DNA of 45,115 bases from Chloroflexota bacterium (GCA_004297765.1 SCTZ01000242.1:1-45115), one strand, 5' to 3'. Positions 31,794 through 42,052 are shown, counted from the first letter of the stretch. Notes: generated by a model not told the origin, from the sequence alone. A program made the numbers and translations.

Positions 31794-32342
31794 GTGACCC
31801 AAGAGCCGTTGTATTGTGCAACCCACCCCAAGATCGAGACGAACCTGCGCTGCGGGAAGTGTGGCAAGCTGATCTGTCCCAAGTGCATGGTCTACACCCC
31901 TGTCGGTGCGCGCTGTCCCGACTGCGCGCAGGTGCGCCGGCTTCCTATCTACGACGTGTCCGCGGCGAACTACTTGTCCGCCCTGGGGGCCGGGATGGCT
32001 ATGGCGCTGGTGGCGGGAGTCGTCTGGAGCTTCATTCCGGGATTCGTGTCCATCTGGGTGCCCTTGCTCATCGGCTACCTGGTGGGTGAGGGTGTGAGCC
32101 GGGCCGCAAATCGCAAGCGCAGTCGAGGGCTGCAAGTCATCGCTGGGACGATGGTCTTCGCGAGCTTCATCGTGCTGCAATTGTTCCGGCTATTCGTCCA
32201 GATCGCGGCCTCCGGAAGGGAGCTACCGATGGAGGTGGTCTCGTCGGCCGCGATCAGATCGGTCGTTTCGGGACTGTTGAACCCTTATCTCCTGGTTGTT
32301 CTGGCGCTGGGCATCTACCTGGCTGTGACGCGGACGCGTTAG
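31794..32342 (+). CDS. B-box-type zinc-finger membrane protein
   Basis: This 182-residue protein starts with a zinc-binding module, YCATHPKIETNLRCGKCGKLICPKC followed by GARCPDC in outline, that matches the B-box zinc fingers placed before membrane helices in many bacterial proteins. About four helices follow (residues 58-100, 112-130 and the C-terminus). Function is unknown; such proteins may recruit partners or sense metal at the membrane. I prefer the GTG at 31794, which has GAGG upstream and puts the finger at the very N-terminus; an ATG at 31722 would add 24 residues read through a hairpin region. It stands alone, upstream of the kinase gene on the same strand. Confidence 0.7.
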   Translation: MTQEPLYCATHPKIETNLRCGKCGKLICPKCMVYTPVGARCPDCAQVRRLPIYDVSAANYLSALGAGMAMALVAGVVWSFIPGFVSIWVPLLIGYLVGEGVSRAANRKRSRGLQVIAGTMVFASFIVLQLFRLFVQIAASGRELPMEVVSSAAIRSVVSGLLNPYLLVVLALGIYLAVTRTR

Positions 32343-32430
32343 TGTTGGCTTATCGCAGTGTGCCTCAGACGCCCTACCTGCCCCCTCTCCCTATGGGAGG
32401 CGGGGAGACCCGGTGGGTCTAGAGCGATGC

Positions 32431-32436
32431 TATAAT
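32431..32436 (+). promoter_or_regulatory. Extended -10 promoter of the PfkB kinase gene
   Basis: TGCTATAAT (consensus -10 with the upstream TG) at 32428-32436 lies 20 bp before the ATG. No -35 match was found, as is common for extended -10 promoters. The same TGCTATAAT arrangement recurs at 41226-41234. Confidence 0.6.
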
Positions 32437-32456
32437 ATGGCCAGAGAGGGAACCCG

Positions 32457-33482
32457 ATGGGAGAAGATTCCCCGGGCGAGCTGATCCAGCTTGTGTCACG
32501 GCTGCCGGGAAAGCGCGTGCTCGTCGTGGGAGATGTATGCCTGGACGAGTATATCGTTGGACGGGCCCAACGCCTGAGCCGCGAAGCTCCGGTGCCCGTG
32601 CTCGAGTGGGAGAGACAGTTTGCGGTGCCCGGTGCGGGCGCCAATCCTGCCTTGAATATTAGCGCGCTGGGTGGTTTCGCTACGATCGTTGGCGTGGTCG
32701 GCGACGACGAAGCAGGCCGGACGCTTCGACAGTTGTTGCAGATCCCCGGCATCGATAGCCGGGGTATCATTATCGATCCATCTCGCGGCACTACGGTCAA
32801 GACGCGCGTCATGGCGGAGGCCAGCCTGCGGTTCCCGCAGCAGATGGTGCGCATCGACCGTCAATCGAGCCGCGACCTCGACGCGCACATCGGGGATCAG
32901 GTGTCGGCCGTCGTGCGGGCCGCGGCTCCGCTGGCCGATGCGGTTCTCTTCTCCGATTACAGGGGAGGGGTGGTTAGCTCGGCGGTGGTGGAGACGGGCG
33001 CGGAGATCTGTCGAGCCCAGGGCAAGATTTCCACGGCCGATTCACAGGGAGACCTCTTCAAATTCAAGCGTTTGAACGTCGTGAAATGCAACCAGCAGGA
33101 GGCCGAGGCCGCGCTGGCGGTCAAGTTGGATCGCGAGGAGAGCTTTCAGGAGGCGGCCTCGAGTTTGCTGGGTCGCCTGGGGGCGCAAGCCGTTGTGATC
33201 ACGCGCGGCGGAGATGGGATCTCTTTGCTAGACGCTCAGGGTGGCTCTGCGCACATCCCCGCGGCCAACAGGAGTGAGGTCTTCGATGTCACCGGCGCTG
33301 GAGACACGGTCATCGCGGTCCTGACGATGGCTCTCGCGGCTGGGGCTAGCGAGTATCAGGCCACGTGCCTGGCTAATATCGCGGCTGGACTGGTCGTGCG
33401 TCGGCTCGGCAACGTGACCGCCACGATCGAGGAGTTGAGCGTCGCTATTCGAGCCATGGATGATCGCGGCGATGTGTATTAG
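32457..33482 (+). CDS. PfkB-family kinase, RfaE/HldE kinase-domain type
   Basis: This 341-residue sugar kinase matches the kinase half of HldE/RfaE, which phosphorylates D-glycero-beta-D-manno-heptose 7-phosphate at C1. Visible are VLVVGDVCLDEYIVG (20-34), SREAPVPVLE (41-50), GAGANPALNISALG (59-72), VKCNQQEAEAAL (about 209-220) and the anion-hole/catalytic motif DVTGAGDT (277-284, Asp283 as the base). The Mn-dependent nucleotidyltransferase half of HldE is absent. The gene is followed by the M16 protease after 21 bp, so they may be co-transcribed. No other heptose genes lie in the window, so the substrate could be another sugar phosphate, including ADP-heptose-like glycans of an S-layer. The family is certain, the substrate probable. 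Confidence 0.85.
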   Translation: MGEDSPGELIQLVSRLPGKRVLVVGDVCLDEYIVGRAQRLSREAPVPVLEWERQFAVPGAGANPALNISALGGFATIVGVVGDDEAGRTLRQLLQIPGIDSRGIIIDPSRGTTVKTRVMAEASLRFPQQMVRIDRQSSRDLDAHIGDQVSAVVRAAAPLADAVLFSDYRGGVVSSAVVETGAEICRAQGKISTADSQGDLFKFKRLNVVKCNQQEAEAALAVKLDREESFQEAASSLLGRLGAQAVVITRGGDGISLLDAQGGSAHIPAANRSEVFDVTGAGDTVIAVLTMALAAGASEYQATCLANIAAGLVVRRLGNVTATIEELSVAIRAMDDRGDVY

Positions 33483-33503
33483 GTCCGATGGGAAGGTTTG
33501 TTG

Positions 33504-34793
33504 ATGGAATATCAGAAGACGACACTGGACAACGGTCTGCGCGTAGTTTCGGTATCTATGCCGCATACGCGCTCGGTCAGTATCAATATCTTTGTGGGCA
33601 CCGGCTCGCGCTATGAGTCGGACGCCGAAGCTGGCATCTCGCATTTCGCGGAGCACATGTTCTTCAAGGGCACGGAGCGGCGGCCAACCGCTCGTGAGAT
33701 CAGCGAGGCCATCGAGGGTGTGGGCGGTGTCATCAACGCGGGCACGGACCGTGAGCTGACAGTGTTCTGGGCCAAGGTCGCGCGGCCCCACTTCGCCCTG
33801 GCCTTCGACGTGCTGGTGGACATCATGCGCAACTCTCGCATGGACGCCACCGAGATCGAGAAGGAGCGTCAGGTCATCATCGAGGAGGTCAACATGCTCC
33901 GCGATGACCCGCGTGAGTGGGTGGACGTGCTGATCGACGAGACGCTATGGCCCGGGCAGGCCCTGGGACGGGACGTCATCGGCACCAAGGAGACGGTCAG
34001 TAGCTTCGACCGAGCGGGGATTCTGGGTTACATTAATAGTCATTACACGCCCGGCAACACGGTCGTCAGCGTGGCCGGCAACGTTGAGCACGACCAGGTC
34101 GTCGAGATGGTGCAGCAAACCCTGGGCCAGTGGGCGCCCGGCCTGACCGAATCCTGGCAGCCGGCGGTGCGCAGCCAGACGGCCCCCATCTGTCGCATCG
34201 GATGGAAGAAGACAGAGCAGGCCCATTTCTGTCTGGCTGTCCCGGCGCTGTCCAGCCGGCACCCGGATCGGTATGCGCTAGACCTGCTCAACGTCATCCT
34301 TGGCGAGGGCATGAGCAGTCGGCTTTTTCAGGAGATCCGCGAGAAGCGCAGCCTGGCCTACGACGTTCACAGCTACGTCAGCCACTTCCTGGATACCGGC
34401 TCGGCCACCATCTACGCGGGCGTGGATCCTACGCGCATCGATGGAGCCATCGAGGGTGTCATCGGCGAGCTGGAGCGGCTGAAGGACGGTATCCCCGAGC
34501 AGGAGATCATTAAAGCCAAGGAGTTTACGAAGGGACGTCTTCTTTTGCGCCTGGAGGACACCCGTAGCGTGTCGAGCTGGAACGGCGCGCAGGAGCTGTT
34601 GCTCGGCGAGATCCTGACTCCGGACGAGGTAGTGGCCGTGGTCGAGCGGTTGACCGTGGATGATCTGCAGCGCGTCTCGCGCGAATTGTTCGTCGAAGAG
34701 CAGTTCAACCTGGCCATCGTCGGCAGCTTCAAGCGCCAAAAGCGCTTCGAGTCCCTGCTGCGGTTCGGCAGTAGCTTTGCCAGCGTTTCGTAG
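33504..34793 (+). CDS. M16-family zinc metallopeptidase
   Basis: This 429-residue protease of the pitrilysin/mitochondrial-processing-peptidase family has the inverted zinc motif HFAEH (His47, Glu50, His51) and, about 75 residues on, the third ligand Glu in ERQVIIEEVNML. The C-terminal domain carries the typical LNVILGEGMSSRLFQEIREKRSLAYDVHSY. It has no signal peptide, so it probably acts in the cytoplasm on peptides or small unfolded proteins. The ATG at 33504 lies two codons after TTG alternatives and has GGGAAGG upstream. Unlike many M16 genes it is a single copy rather than an adjacent active/inactive pair, so it should homodimerise. It follows the PfkB-type kinase gene closely. Confidence 0.92.
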   Translation: MEYQKTTLDNGLRVVSVSMPHTRSVSINIFVGTGSRYESDAEAGISHFAEHMFFKGTERRPTAREISEAIEGVGGVINAGTDRELTVFWAKVARPHFALAFDVLVDIMRNSRMDATEIEKERQVIIEEVNMLRDDPREWVDVLIDETLWPGQALGRDVIGTKETVSSFDRAGILGYINSHYTPGNTVVSVAGNVEHDQVVEMVQQTLGQWAPGLTESWQPAVRSQTAPICRIGWKKTEQAHFCLAVPALSSRHPDRYALDLLNVILGEGMSSRLFQEIREKRSLAYDVHSYVSHFLDTGSATIYAGVDPTRIDGAIEGVIGELERLKDGIPEQEIIKAKEFTKGRLLLRLEDTRSVSSWNGAQELLLGEILTPDEVVAVVERLTVDDLQRVSRELFVEEQFNLAIVGSFKRQKRFESLLRFGSSFASVS

Positions 34794-34821
34794 GGGTATG
34801 GCCGCCCCACCCGGTTGAAAG

Positions 34822-34880
34822 GGTGAAAGGTGGTGTGGCTGTGCCCCGCTCAGCGGGGCACAGCCACACCACCTTTCACC
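34822..34880. terminator. Perfect 29-bp inverted repeat between convergent genes
   Basis: Arms 34822-34850 and 34852-34880 are exact complements around one central base, with a GTGCCCCGCT core. GC-rich flanks (GCCGCCCC before, GGGGCGGC after) extend the pairing. It lies between the ends of the M16 protease gene and groEL, so it is probably a bidirectional transcription end. A small mobile palindrome is the alternative. Confidence 0.6.
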
Positions 34881-34929
34881 ACATGGGGTTGGGGGGGCGG
34901 CAATTCGCTTCTCCATCATGAAAGGGAAA

Positions 34930-34955
34930 AGGGGTGAGCGCATGCGCTCACCCCT
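34930..34955 (-). terminator. groEL rho-independent terminator
   Basis: A perfect 26-bp palindrome (AGGGGTGAGCGC and complement) lies 25 bp past the groEL stop. On the minus strand it is followed by TTTTCCCTTT, giving a classic stem plus T-rich tail. Confidence 0.8.
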
Positions 34956-34980
34956 GCTGTCTACCTTCGGGACGTGGAGT

Positions 34981-36669
<1,689 letters not shown>

Positions 36670-36717
36670 TTACCGAATGCTAGTGCGGGCCTCCCGAACG
36701 AGAAGCCGCTTACCCCT

Positions 36718-37011
36718 CTAGCTCACGATGGCCAGGACGTCGCTCTCCCGCAGGATGAGCAACTCCTCGCCGTCGACCTTGACCTCCGTGCCAGCATACT
36801 TGGCGTAGAGAACCTTATCTCCCTCTTTGACTTCCATGGCCAGGCGCTGTCCATTATCAAGCACCCGGCCAGGTCCTACCGCGACGATCGTGCCTTCCTG
36901 GGGCTTCTCTTTGGCCGTGTCCGGAAGCACGATGCCGCTCCGTGTGACCTCCTCTTTGGCCTCCGCCCGGACCACGATCCGGTCGCCCAGTGGCCTCAAG
37001 TTAGACGCCAT
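36718..37011 (-). CDS. groS: Co-chaperonin GroES
   Basis: This 97-residue GroES caps the GroEL chamber as a heptamer. It has [10 protein letters not shown] near the start, the mobile loop [20 protein letters not shown] that binds Gro[31 protein letters not shown] and a final [10 protein letters not shown]. It is the first gene of the groES-groEL operon, with a CIRCE operator and promoter about 95-155 bp upstream and AAGGAGG before the ATG. Length and motifs are those of a normal bacterial GroES. Confidence 0.98.
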   Translation of the reverse strand: MASNLRPLGDRIVVRAEAKEEVTRSGIVLPDTAKEKPQEGTIVAVGPGRVLDNGQRLAMEVKEGDKVLYAKYAGTEVKVDGEELLILRESDVLAIVS

Positions 37012-37104
37012 GCGTTGACCTCCTTACTGTGCTGGTTTTCGTCAGCTGAATGGAATCGTCCTCGTCAACCACGGAACGAGATGGACGATTGCCTGCTACT
37101 CGCG

Positions 37105-37131
37105 TTAGCACTCTCGCCCTGAGAGTGCTAA
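37105..37131 (-). promoter_or_regulatory. CIRCE operator of groES-groEL
   Basis: TTAGCACTC, a 9-bp spacer and GAGTGCTAA form a perfect CIRCE element, the binding site of the heat-shock repressor HrcA. It lies just downstream of the groES promoter, so bound HrcA would block the operon until heat or unfolded protein releases it. hrcA itself is not in the window. Confidence 0.97.
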
Positions 37132-37139
37132 CGCCGCCT

Positions 37140-37168
37140 ATCATAGCTCAGGTTGCGCTCAAGGGCAA
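37140..37168 (-). promoter_or_regulatory. groES-groEL promoter
   Basis: On the minus strand, TTGCCC (37163-37168), a 17-bp spacer and TATGAT (37140-37145) form a housekeeping-type promoter; CIRCE begins about eight bases downstream of the -10, at the expected transcription start. Nothing further was recognised in the remaining 197 bp up to the glycosyltransferase stop. Confidence 0.7.
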
Positions 37169-37365
37169 CCCGGTCTGAAGGCATGCGCTGTCACCGTGCG
37201 CGCATTTGCTCCATTTATCTCACGTTTTCGCGCGATTACGGGGTCCACCATGGTCGGGACCGCCTCCGCGCCTTCCGCGTTGTGACGTCGGCGGTTTTGC
37301 AGCAAGATGAGGGCCGCGGGTGAAAAGCTCAGCCCAGGCGCTGCGTGGTCTCATGGATGGTCTTG

Positions 37366-39828
37366 CTACTGAACATCCAGCTCCTTGATGAGGATGTAAT
37401 CGCTGCCATCCTCCAGGCGTAGTCGCTCGCCGGTTGAGAGGAGATACATGCCGGCGATCAGCTTATGCCGGCCGGGGGCCAGGTTTCGGTCCTGCGCGAC
37501 GTGATGGACGTCGACGACTGTCTCGCCGGGGTCCCAGTACGAAGTGGGGAAGCGCCCCGAATCCGGTTGGCTATCCGCCTGAGCGCTCGGGCGCCCGTCC
37601 GGACCCAGCAACTGGACGAAGACGGTGTAGTCCTTCGTCGGCGTGCTCGCGGCCCGCCAGTACAGCGTGAGGTCTATGCTGGACGCTCCGGCGGATGGGC
37701 TCTGGCGCTGCAGGTCGAAGCCCTGTAGCTCGATGCCTGGTCCGAGCGTTTTGTTAACCGGCTCGACTTCCTTCAGATCAGGAGGCTGCGTGCCGGCCAC
37801 CTTGACAGGATCCAAGGTCAGCTCGTCTCGACCCGCTGCGTCGCCGGCGACGAGGAGTTTCTCCAGCGTGGCCCTGTCGTACATGCCTAGCGAGATCGTG
37901 TACTTGCCTGGCGCGACGTTGCTCCCCACCGGAATGTTGTAGCGCTCGAGAACGATGTCTCCCGCGCGCCACTCACGCCGGGGAAAGAAGCTGCTCGTGT
38001 CGTACTGAGCCCGCATGCTACCCTGGTTGTCCAGGAGGTGCGTGAAGGTCACGTAGTCCTGTGGAGGGGCATCCTGCAGAATGCGCCAGACCACGCTAAC
38101 GCTGAGCGTGCCGCCCTGCTCCACGCGGCGATCCACGCGGTAGGCCAGAAGCTCTGCCACGCCTCCCAGATTGCCGCTTGCGCGCGTGAACGAGGGATCG
38201 GCGAGAATTCTGTTGACGGATGCCAGAACCTGAGCGGGCGTAAATCGATAGATGGAGAGCTTGGTAACACCGTTGGTGAAGAACGTCTGGTGCACCAGAC
38301 CTTCAGCAGGAAGATACCTATCCATTTGCTGCGGGCGCGCAGAGAACGGGAACGCGTAGAGGCTGTTCTTGGTTGTCCCAGGGGAGAGGACGATAGCTCC
38401 ATTGCCGTCAAACCAGCGCGCCAGGGGCGCCGAGTCCGGAGCCAGGTGCGTCACGACCGGGTGTGGATAGTATTCGGAGCTGATGAAGATCTCTTCTTCG
38501 GTTGGTTTTGCTTCCCGAGCCAGGTAGCGCGCCGCGTCTACCATATCGTCCATGTTCTCGTAGGCAGCCCGAAAGCTCCCGGCCCACTGGACGAAGTACT
38601 CGCGGTAGGTCGTCGCGCCTTCGATAGCCAGAATGACAACTGTGAGTGCCACGAAAGCGGACCAGGTTCTCCGCCGCCAATGCAGAGCCACCCTGACCGT
38701 GGTCCAATCCCAGATCGCCACCAATCCCACCGCAGGCAGCAGAAACAGACCGGGCACCAGTCCCATGGATCGGAAAGTATACGCCCCGACATCATAAGAT
38801 AGAAAAGCGGGAAAGAGCATGGCCGCAAACCAGGCGATAGTCATCGCGCCGGCCGCCCTCTTCCGAACGGCATCTCTGGCGGCCGCGATCAGACCGACGT
38901 AGAAGAGAAGACCGATGGCTCCCACGAAGATGGGGCGTGCCCAGACGTTGTACCTCCAAAGCGTCTCGCCCTGAATGGTGAACGACCCCAGCAGCTTCAA
39001 GATGTTCTCGCCCAGGGTCCGCAAGGGATCCTCCGCGACTACGCCGGGCTGGAAGACTAACACCTGGTCGATGCGCGCGGAGAAGGTTCCCGGATGGGTG
39101 GCGAAGTAGAGCAGCAGCGGAGCCGTCACGGCGGCAGCTACGATCAGGAACAGGCTGACCTGGCGGCACAGCCGGGCGGAGGGACGGCCGTGCGTGAGAA
39201 GTCCCCACATGGCGAACAGGACCAGGACACCGGGGAATAAGCGGGCTCCCAGATAGGTATAGATGCAGCCCCCGAGAGCAGCGCCCGCGGCCGCGTAGTA
39301 CCAGGTGGAGTTCTTGCGGTAGGCGCGCCACAGAAGAAAGATCGTCAATCCTTCCAGCAGAGGCTGGGTGATAAGACGGTAGCCGCCGCGACTGAGCATA
39401 ACTTGCCAGAAAGACAGGGACACAAGGGCCGATGTGATCAGTCCCGTGCGGCGACCGAACATCTCCCGGCCGAGTAGGTATGTCACGCCGATGGTGGCGA
39501 GCCCCATCAGGGCCGATGTCAGTCGTAGGGGTAGAATGTCCTGGTTTCCGCCCAGCAGCCACATCATCCCGGCCGACAAGTAAATATAGAGAGGCTCCTG
39601 GCCCAGATAGGTCGGGAAGAAGATGGGGCGCTGGTCGCCGCGGTAGACCTCCGCGGCCATGACGCCCATAAGGGCTTCGTCATGGTGCCATCCGGCTGGA
39701 ATACTGTCTAGCCAGAGCAGTCGAAGGACTGCTCCCAGGACAGTGATGAGCCCCAGCGCAGCGATCTCCATGCGGGTGGAGATCCACCAGGGACGCGATT
39801 TCATCAGAAGCGTCAGCGGTCCTCGCAC
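37366..39828 (-). CDS. GT39/PMT-like membrane glycosyltransferase
   Basis: This protein of about 820 residues has a multi-helix N-terminal half (about 20-410) with the GT39-type pattern of a first extracytoplasmic loop containing DSIPAGWHHDEAL, followed by YLGQEPLYIYL. Family enzymes move sugars or mannose from polyprenyl-phosphate donors to proteins or glycans on the outer face of the membrane. The C-terminal half (about 420-820) is soluble and extracytoplasmic, with two beta-rich segments (for example LDNQGSMRAQYD, and LTLYWRAASTPTKDYTVFVQLLG), probably carbohydrate-related. The start is uncertain: GTG at 39828 has AGGAG ten bases upstream, while TTG 39849 and ATG 39804 lack one. It stands alone downstream of nothing obvious; acceptor and donor are unknown. 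Confidence 0.82.
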   Translation of the reverse strand: MRGPLTLLMKSRPWWISTRMEIAALGLITVLGAVLRLLWLDSIPAGWHHDEALMGVMAAEVYRGDQRPIFFPTYLGQEPLYIYLSAGMMWLLGGNQDILPLRLTSALMGLATIGVTYLLGREMFGRRTGLITSALVSLSFWQVMLSRGGYRLITQPLLEGLTIFLLWRAYRKNSTWYYAAAGAALGGCIYTYLGARLFPGVLVLFAMWGLLTHGRPSARLCRQVSLFLIVAAAVTAPLLLYFATHPGTFSARIDQVLVFQPGVVAEDPLRTLGENILKLLGSFTIQGETLWRYNVWARPIFVGAIGLLFYVGLIAAARDAVRKRAAGAMTIAWFAAMLFPAFLSYDVGAYTFRSMGLVPGLFLLPAVGLVAIWDWTTVRVALHWRRRTWSAFVALTVVILAIEGATTYREYFVQWAGSFRAAYENMDDMVDAARYLAREAKPTEEEIFISSEYYPHPVVTHLAPDSAPLARWFDGNGAIVLSPGTTKNSLYAFPFSARPQQMDRYLPAEGLVHQTFFTNGVTKLSIYRFTPAQVLASVNRILADPSFTRASGNLGGVAELLAYRVDRRVEQGGTLSVSVVWRILQDAPPQDYVTFTHLLDNQGSMRAQYDTSSFFPRREWRAGDIVLERYNIPVGSNVAPGKYTISLGMYDRATLEKLLVAGDAAGRDELTLDPVKVAGTQPPDLKEVEPVNKTLGPGIELQGFDLQRQSPSAGASSIDLTLYWRAASTPTKDYTVFVQLLGPDGRPSAQADSQPDSGRFPTSYWDPGETVVDVHHVAQDRNLAPGRHKLIAGMYLLSTGERLRLEDGSDYILIKELDVQ

Positions 39829-39994
39829 GGTTACATAACTCCTGTTCAAGCGTGGCTTCGGAAAGAGGCGGACTTTCTAGCCTGAGTGGGTCGTTCCTCC
39901 GTTCCGGGCGAGGGAATCGCTGCTTTCCGGAGGAGGCCAGCCAGCCCATTGGCAGAGGTTACCGGTCGCAATCCGTAAAGTCAAGACCAAGCTC

Positions 39995-40023
39995 TTGTCT
40001 CAGCAAGGCCGGCGCGCTATAAT
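39995..40023 (+). promoter_or_regulatory. Promoter of rpsP-khpA-rimM
   Basis: TTGTCT (39995-40000), a 17-bp spacer and TATAAT (40018-40023) lie 41 bp before the rpsP start. This should drive the three-gene ribosome-related operon. Confidence 0.7.
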
Positions 40024-40063
40024 GACGTCTGCGAACGCATGTGACCTGGGAGGGAAACGCTCG

Positions 40064-40336
40064 ATGATAAAACTCCGGCTGCGCCGCATGGGCGCCAAGA
40101 AACAACCCAGCTATCGTATCGTTGCTGCCGAATCGACCGCGCCTAGAGACGGCGCGTTCATCGAAACTATCGGCCACTACAATCCCGTCACCGATCCCGC
40201 AACGATCAAGGTCGACGAGGAGAAGGCCCTGAAGTGGCTGATGAATGGCGCCCAGCCGACGGAGACAGTTGCCAAGCTGTTCACCAAGGTAAGCGTCATG
40301 GAGAAGTTCCAAGCTGCCAAACAGCACACCCCTTGA
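40064..40336 (+). CDS. rpsP: 30S ribosomal protein S16
   Basis: This 90-residue protein of the small ribosomal subunit matches S16 throughout: [40 protein letters not shown] and a later [18 protein letters not shown]. The ATG at 40064 has GGGAGGG upstream; an open extension to 39995 overlaps the promoter and is not coding. It is the first gene of the common rpsP-khpA-rimM order and is followed by khpA after 18 bp. The length is normal. Confidence 0.98.
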   Translation: MIKLRLRRMGAKKQPSYRIVAAESTAPRDGAFIETIGHYNPVTDPATIKVDEEKALKWLMNGAQPTETVAKLFTKVSVMEKFQAAKQHTP

Positions 40337-40354
40337 TCCGGCATGGAGGAACCA

Positions 40355-40582
40355 ATGAAAGACCTGATCGAGTTTATCGCCCGGTCGTTGGTGGAGAATC
40401 CCGACGAAGCTTCTGTCACCGAGGTCGAGCGAGAGACTGGGATTGTGTTTCAATTGCACGTGGCTCCTGAGGACATGGGGCGGGTGATTGGCAAGCAGGG
40501 CAGGATCGCACATGCCATGCGGACGCTTCTGAAGGCGGCCTCGGTTCGAAGCGGCAAACGCGCGGTATTAGAGATCGTCTAG
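40355..40582 (+). CDS. khpA: KH-domain RNA-binding protein KhpA
   Basis: This 75-residue protein is almost entirely one KH domain. It begins MKDLIEFIARSLVENPDEASV and has the RNA-binding loop GRVIGKQGRIA (GxxG motif) and KRAVLEIV at the end. KhpA binds RNA with a partner, KhpB, and affects cell division and translation in Gram-positive bacteria. The start at 40355 has GGAGG upstream, in preference to an ATG four codons earlier. Its place between rpsP and rimM is the standard arrangement. Confidence 0.95.
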   Translation: MKDLIEFIARSLVENPDEASVTEVERETGIVFQLHVAPEDMGRVIGKQGRIAHAMRTLLKAASVRSGKRAVLEIV

Positions 40583-40604
40583 TGCGAGAGCTGGCGCACT
40601 ACTT

Positions 40605-41150
40605 ATGAGCCAGACCAATGGGGGGGAGGTAGAACCTGCCCCTCGTTTCTTATCGGTTGGGCGAATTCTTGGTCGCTGGGGTGTGAAAGGTGAGGCGCGT
40701 GTGCATCTCCTGACCGACTTCCCCGAGCGGTTGCAGCGCCGTGGCCACATCTATGTTGACGAGGAACTCCGCGAGATCGAGAGTTGCTTTCCGCACAAGG
40801 GCGGGCTGGTCATCAAGTTGGCGGGAGTGGATACCCCGGAGCAGGCCGATGCGCTCCGGGGCAAGCTGCTCGAGATTCCTGTGGCAGAGGCCTCACCTTT
40901 GCCACCCGGCCACTTCTATCAGTATCAGATCATCGGACTGCAGGTTTGGACCGAGCAGGGCCGCTATCTTGGCCCGGTCAGGGAGATACTGTCTACCCCG
41001 GCCCAGGACGTCTACGTGATCGACTATCAGGGGAGCGAAGTGCTCATCCCCGCCGTCAAAGACATCATCCGCCAGATTGACCTACCGTTGCGTCGCATAA
41101 CCATCCGGGCACTTCCGGGGTTATTGCCCGAGGAGAGCCCAGACCCCTGA
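40605..41150 (+). CDS. rimM: Ribosome maturation factor RimM
   Basis: This 181-residue factor helps assemble the head of the 30S subunit, binding S19 near helix 33b of 16S rRNA. The N-terminal beta-barrel domain has VGRILGRWGVKGEARVHLLTDFPERL, and the C-terminal PRC-barrel has FYQYQIIGLQVWT, VREILSTPAQDVYVID, VLIPAVKDIIRQID and the tail. It is the third gene of the operon, 22 bp after khpA. The usual next gene, trmD, is absent here. Length and domain order are normal. Confidence 0.95.
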   Translation: MSQTNGGEVEPAPRFLSVGRILGRWGVKGEARVHLLTDFPERLQRRGHIYVDEELREIESCFPHKGGLVIKLAGVDTPEQADALRGKLLEIPVAEASPLPPGHFYQYQIIGLQVWTEQGRYLGPVREILSTPAQDVYVIDYQGSEVLIPAVKDIIRQIDLPLRRITIRALPGLLPEESPDP

Positions 41151-41225
41151 AGCGCTCCTCTGCAGCAGATGGTAACTCTTGTCCGCGGGGGCGCCCGGCG
41201 ATTCTCAGCCGTGGCGATAGGAGTT

Positions 41226-41234
41226 TGCTATAAT
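41226..41234 (+). promoter_or_regulatory. Extended -10 promoter before the DUF948-like gene
   Basis: TTGCTATAAT ends at 41234, a perfect -10 with the upstream TG. It lies about 84 bp before the GTG at 41318 and follows the rimM stop by 75 bp, so the next two genes have their own promoter. Confidence 0.6.
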
Positions 41235-41317
41235 GAGTGGAGAAAATCTCACGGCAAGTCCGTCCTCTGCTCTGTCCCGTGCCGATCGCTTTTCCACATG
41301 GCTCCAGGAGGTAGCAC

Positions 41318-41617
41318 GTGACGCTCGCTGATCTACGCGATATCTTTATTATCATCATCGGTGTCCTCCTGGTGATACAGAGTCTCTTGCTGATCGTTCT
41401 GATCGCCGTGTTCATCCGGCTGGCCCTGGCTCTGCGGAAGGAGATCCACCCCTTGATCGAAGCCGCTACCGGCACGGTCCGCAACGTGCAGGGCACGAGC
41501 CTGGTATTTGGAGAAACTATCGTAAAGCCGCTAATCGCCACGTCAGCCTTTTTCGCTGGCGTGCGCCGCGGCGTGTCTGTGCTGTCCAGCGCAGTCATGA
41601 GAAGAAAGGAGACATAA
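41318..41617 (+). CDS. DUF948-like small membrane protein
   Basis: This 99-residue protein has one long hydrophobic helix near the start (about 9-36, IFIIIIGVLLVIQSLLLIVLIAVFI) followed by an amphipathic segment (HPLIEAATGTVRNVQGTSLVFGE) as in DUF948-type proteins. Function is unknown. The GTG has CAGGAGG just upstream. It lies five bases before the YtxH-like gene, so the two are translated together; this pairing is common for envelope-stress or general-stress proteins, which suggests but does not prove such a role. Confidence 0.7.
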   Translation: MTLADLRDIFIIIIGVLLVIQSLLLIVLIAVFIRLALALRKEIHPLIEAATGTVRNVQGTSLVFGETIVKPLIATSAFFAGVRRGVSVLSSAVMRRKET

Positions 41618-41622
41618 CAGGC

Positions 41623-41970
41623 ATGAGTGAGGCCAGAACCGGCGGGGGCTTTCTCGCAGGAATAGTGATCGGAGGGCTGCTGGGCGCGGGCATCGCCCTG
41701 CTTCTGGCTCCCAAGTCAGGACAGGAGACGCGTGACGAGCTCATGGACCGCAGCGTCGAGCTACGCGAGCGTGCATCCGAGCTTGCCGCTCGGGCCTGGG
41801 GAGACGTAGACGAGCTCGTTTCTCGAGGACGCTCGGTGGTCGAGGACACCACCGCGACCTTCCGCGACGCGTATTCGCAGGGTACTCAGGCCGCTGCAGA
41901 GCAGGCCGAGGAGCTGCAACGACGGTTCAGAGAAGCGCGGGGGTACCCGGGCGATCAGCCGCAAGCATAG
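41623..41970 (+). CDS. YtxH-like general stress protein
   Basis: This 115-residue protein has one glycine-rich membrane helix (about 7-29, GGGFLAGIVIGGLLGAGIALLLAP) followed by KSGQETRDELMDRS, the YtxH signature, and then a long charged helix to the end. YtxH proteins are associated with general stress in Bacillus, but their mechanism is unknown. AAGGAG lies upstream of the ATG. It is paired with the preceding small membrane protein and is followed by a hairpin at 41991-42022. Confidence 0.8.
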   Translation: MSEARTGGGFLAGIVIGGLLGAGIALLLAPKSGQETRDELMDRSVELRERASELAARAWGDVDELVSRGRSVVEDTTATFRDAYSQGTQAAAEQAEELQRRFREARGYPGDQPQA

Positions 41971-41990
41971 AAGCACGATGTCCGACCACG

Positions 41991-42022
41991 CCGTGGGGAA
42001 GATCAACCGATCTTCCCCACGG
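41991..42022. terminator. Hairpin between the convergent YtxH-like and FecR-domain genes
   Basis: CCGTGGGGAAGATC, the loop AACC and GATCTTCCCCACGG form a perfect 14-bp stem, 20 bp past the YtxH-like stop and 30 bp past the convergent FecR-domain stop. It has no T-tract, but the location suggests a shared transcript end. Confidence 0.6.
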
Positions 42023-42052
42023 ACGATCGCACCTGCGTGTGGAATCGCGTTT

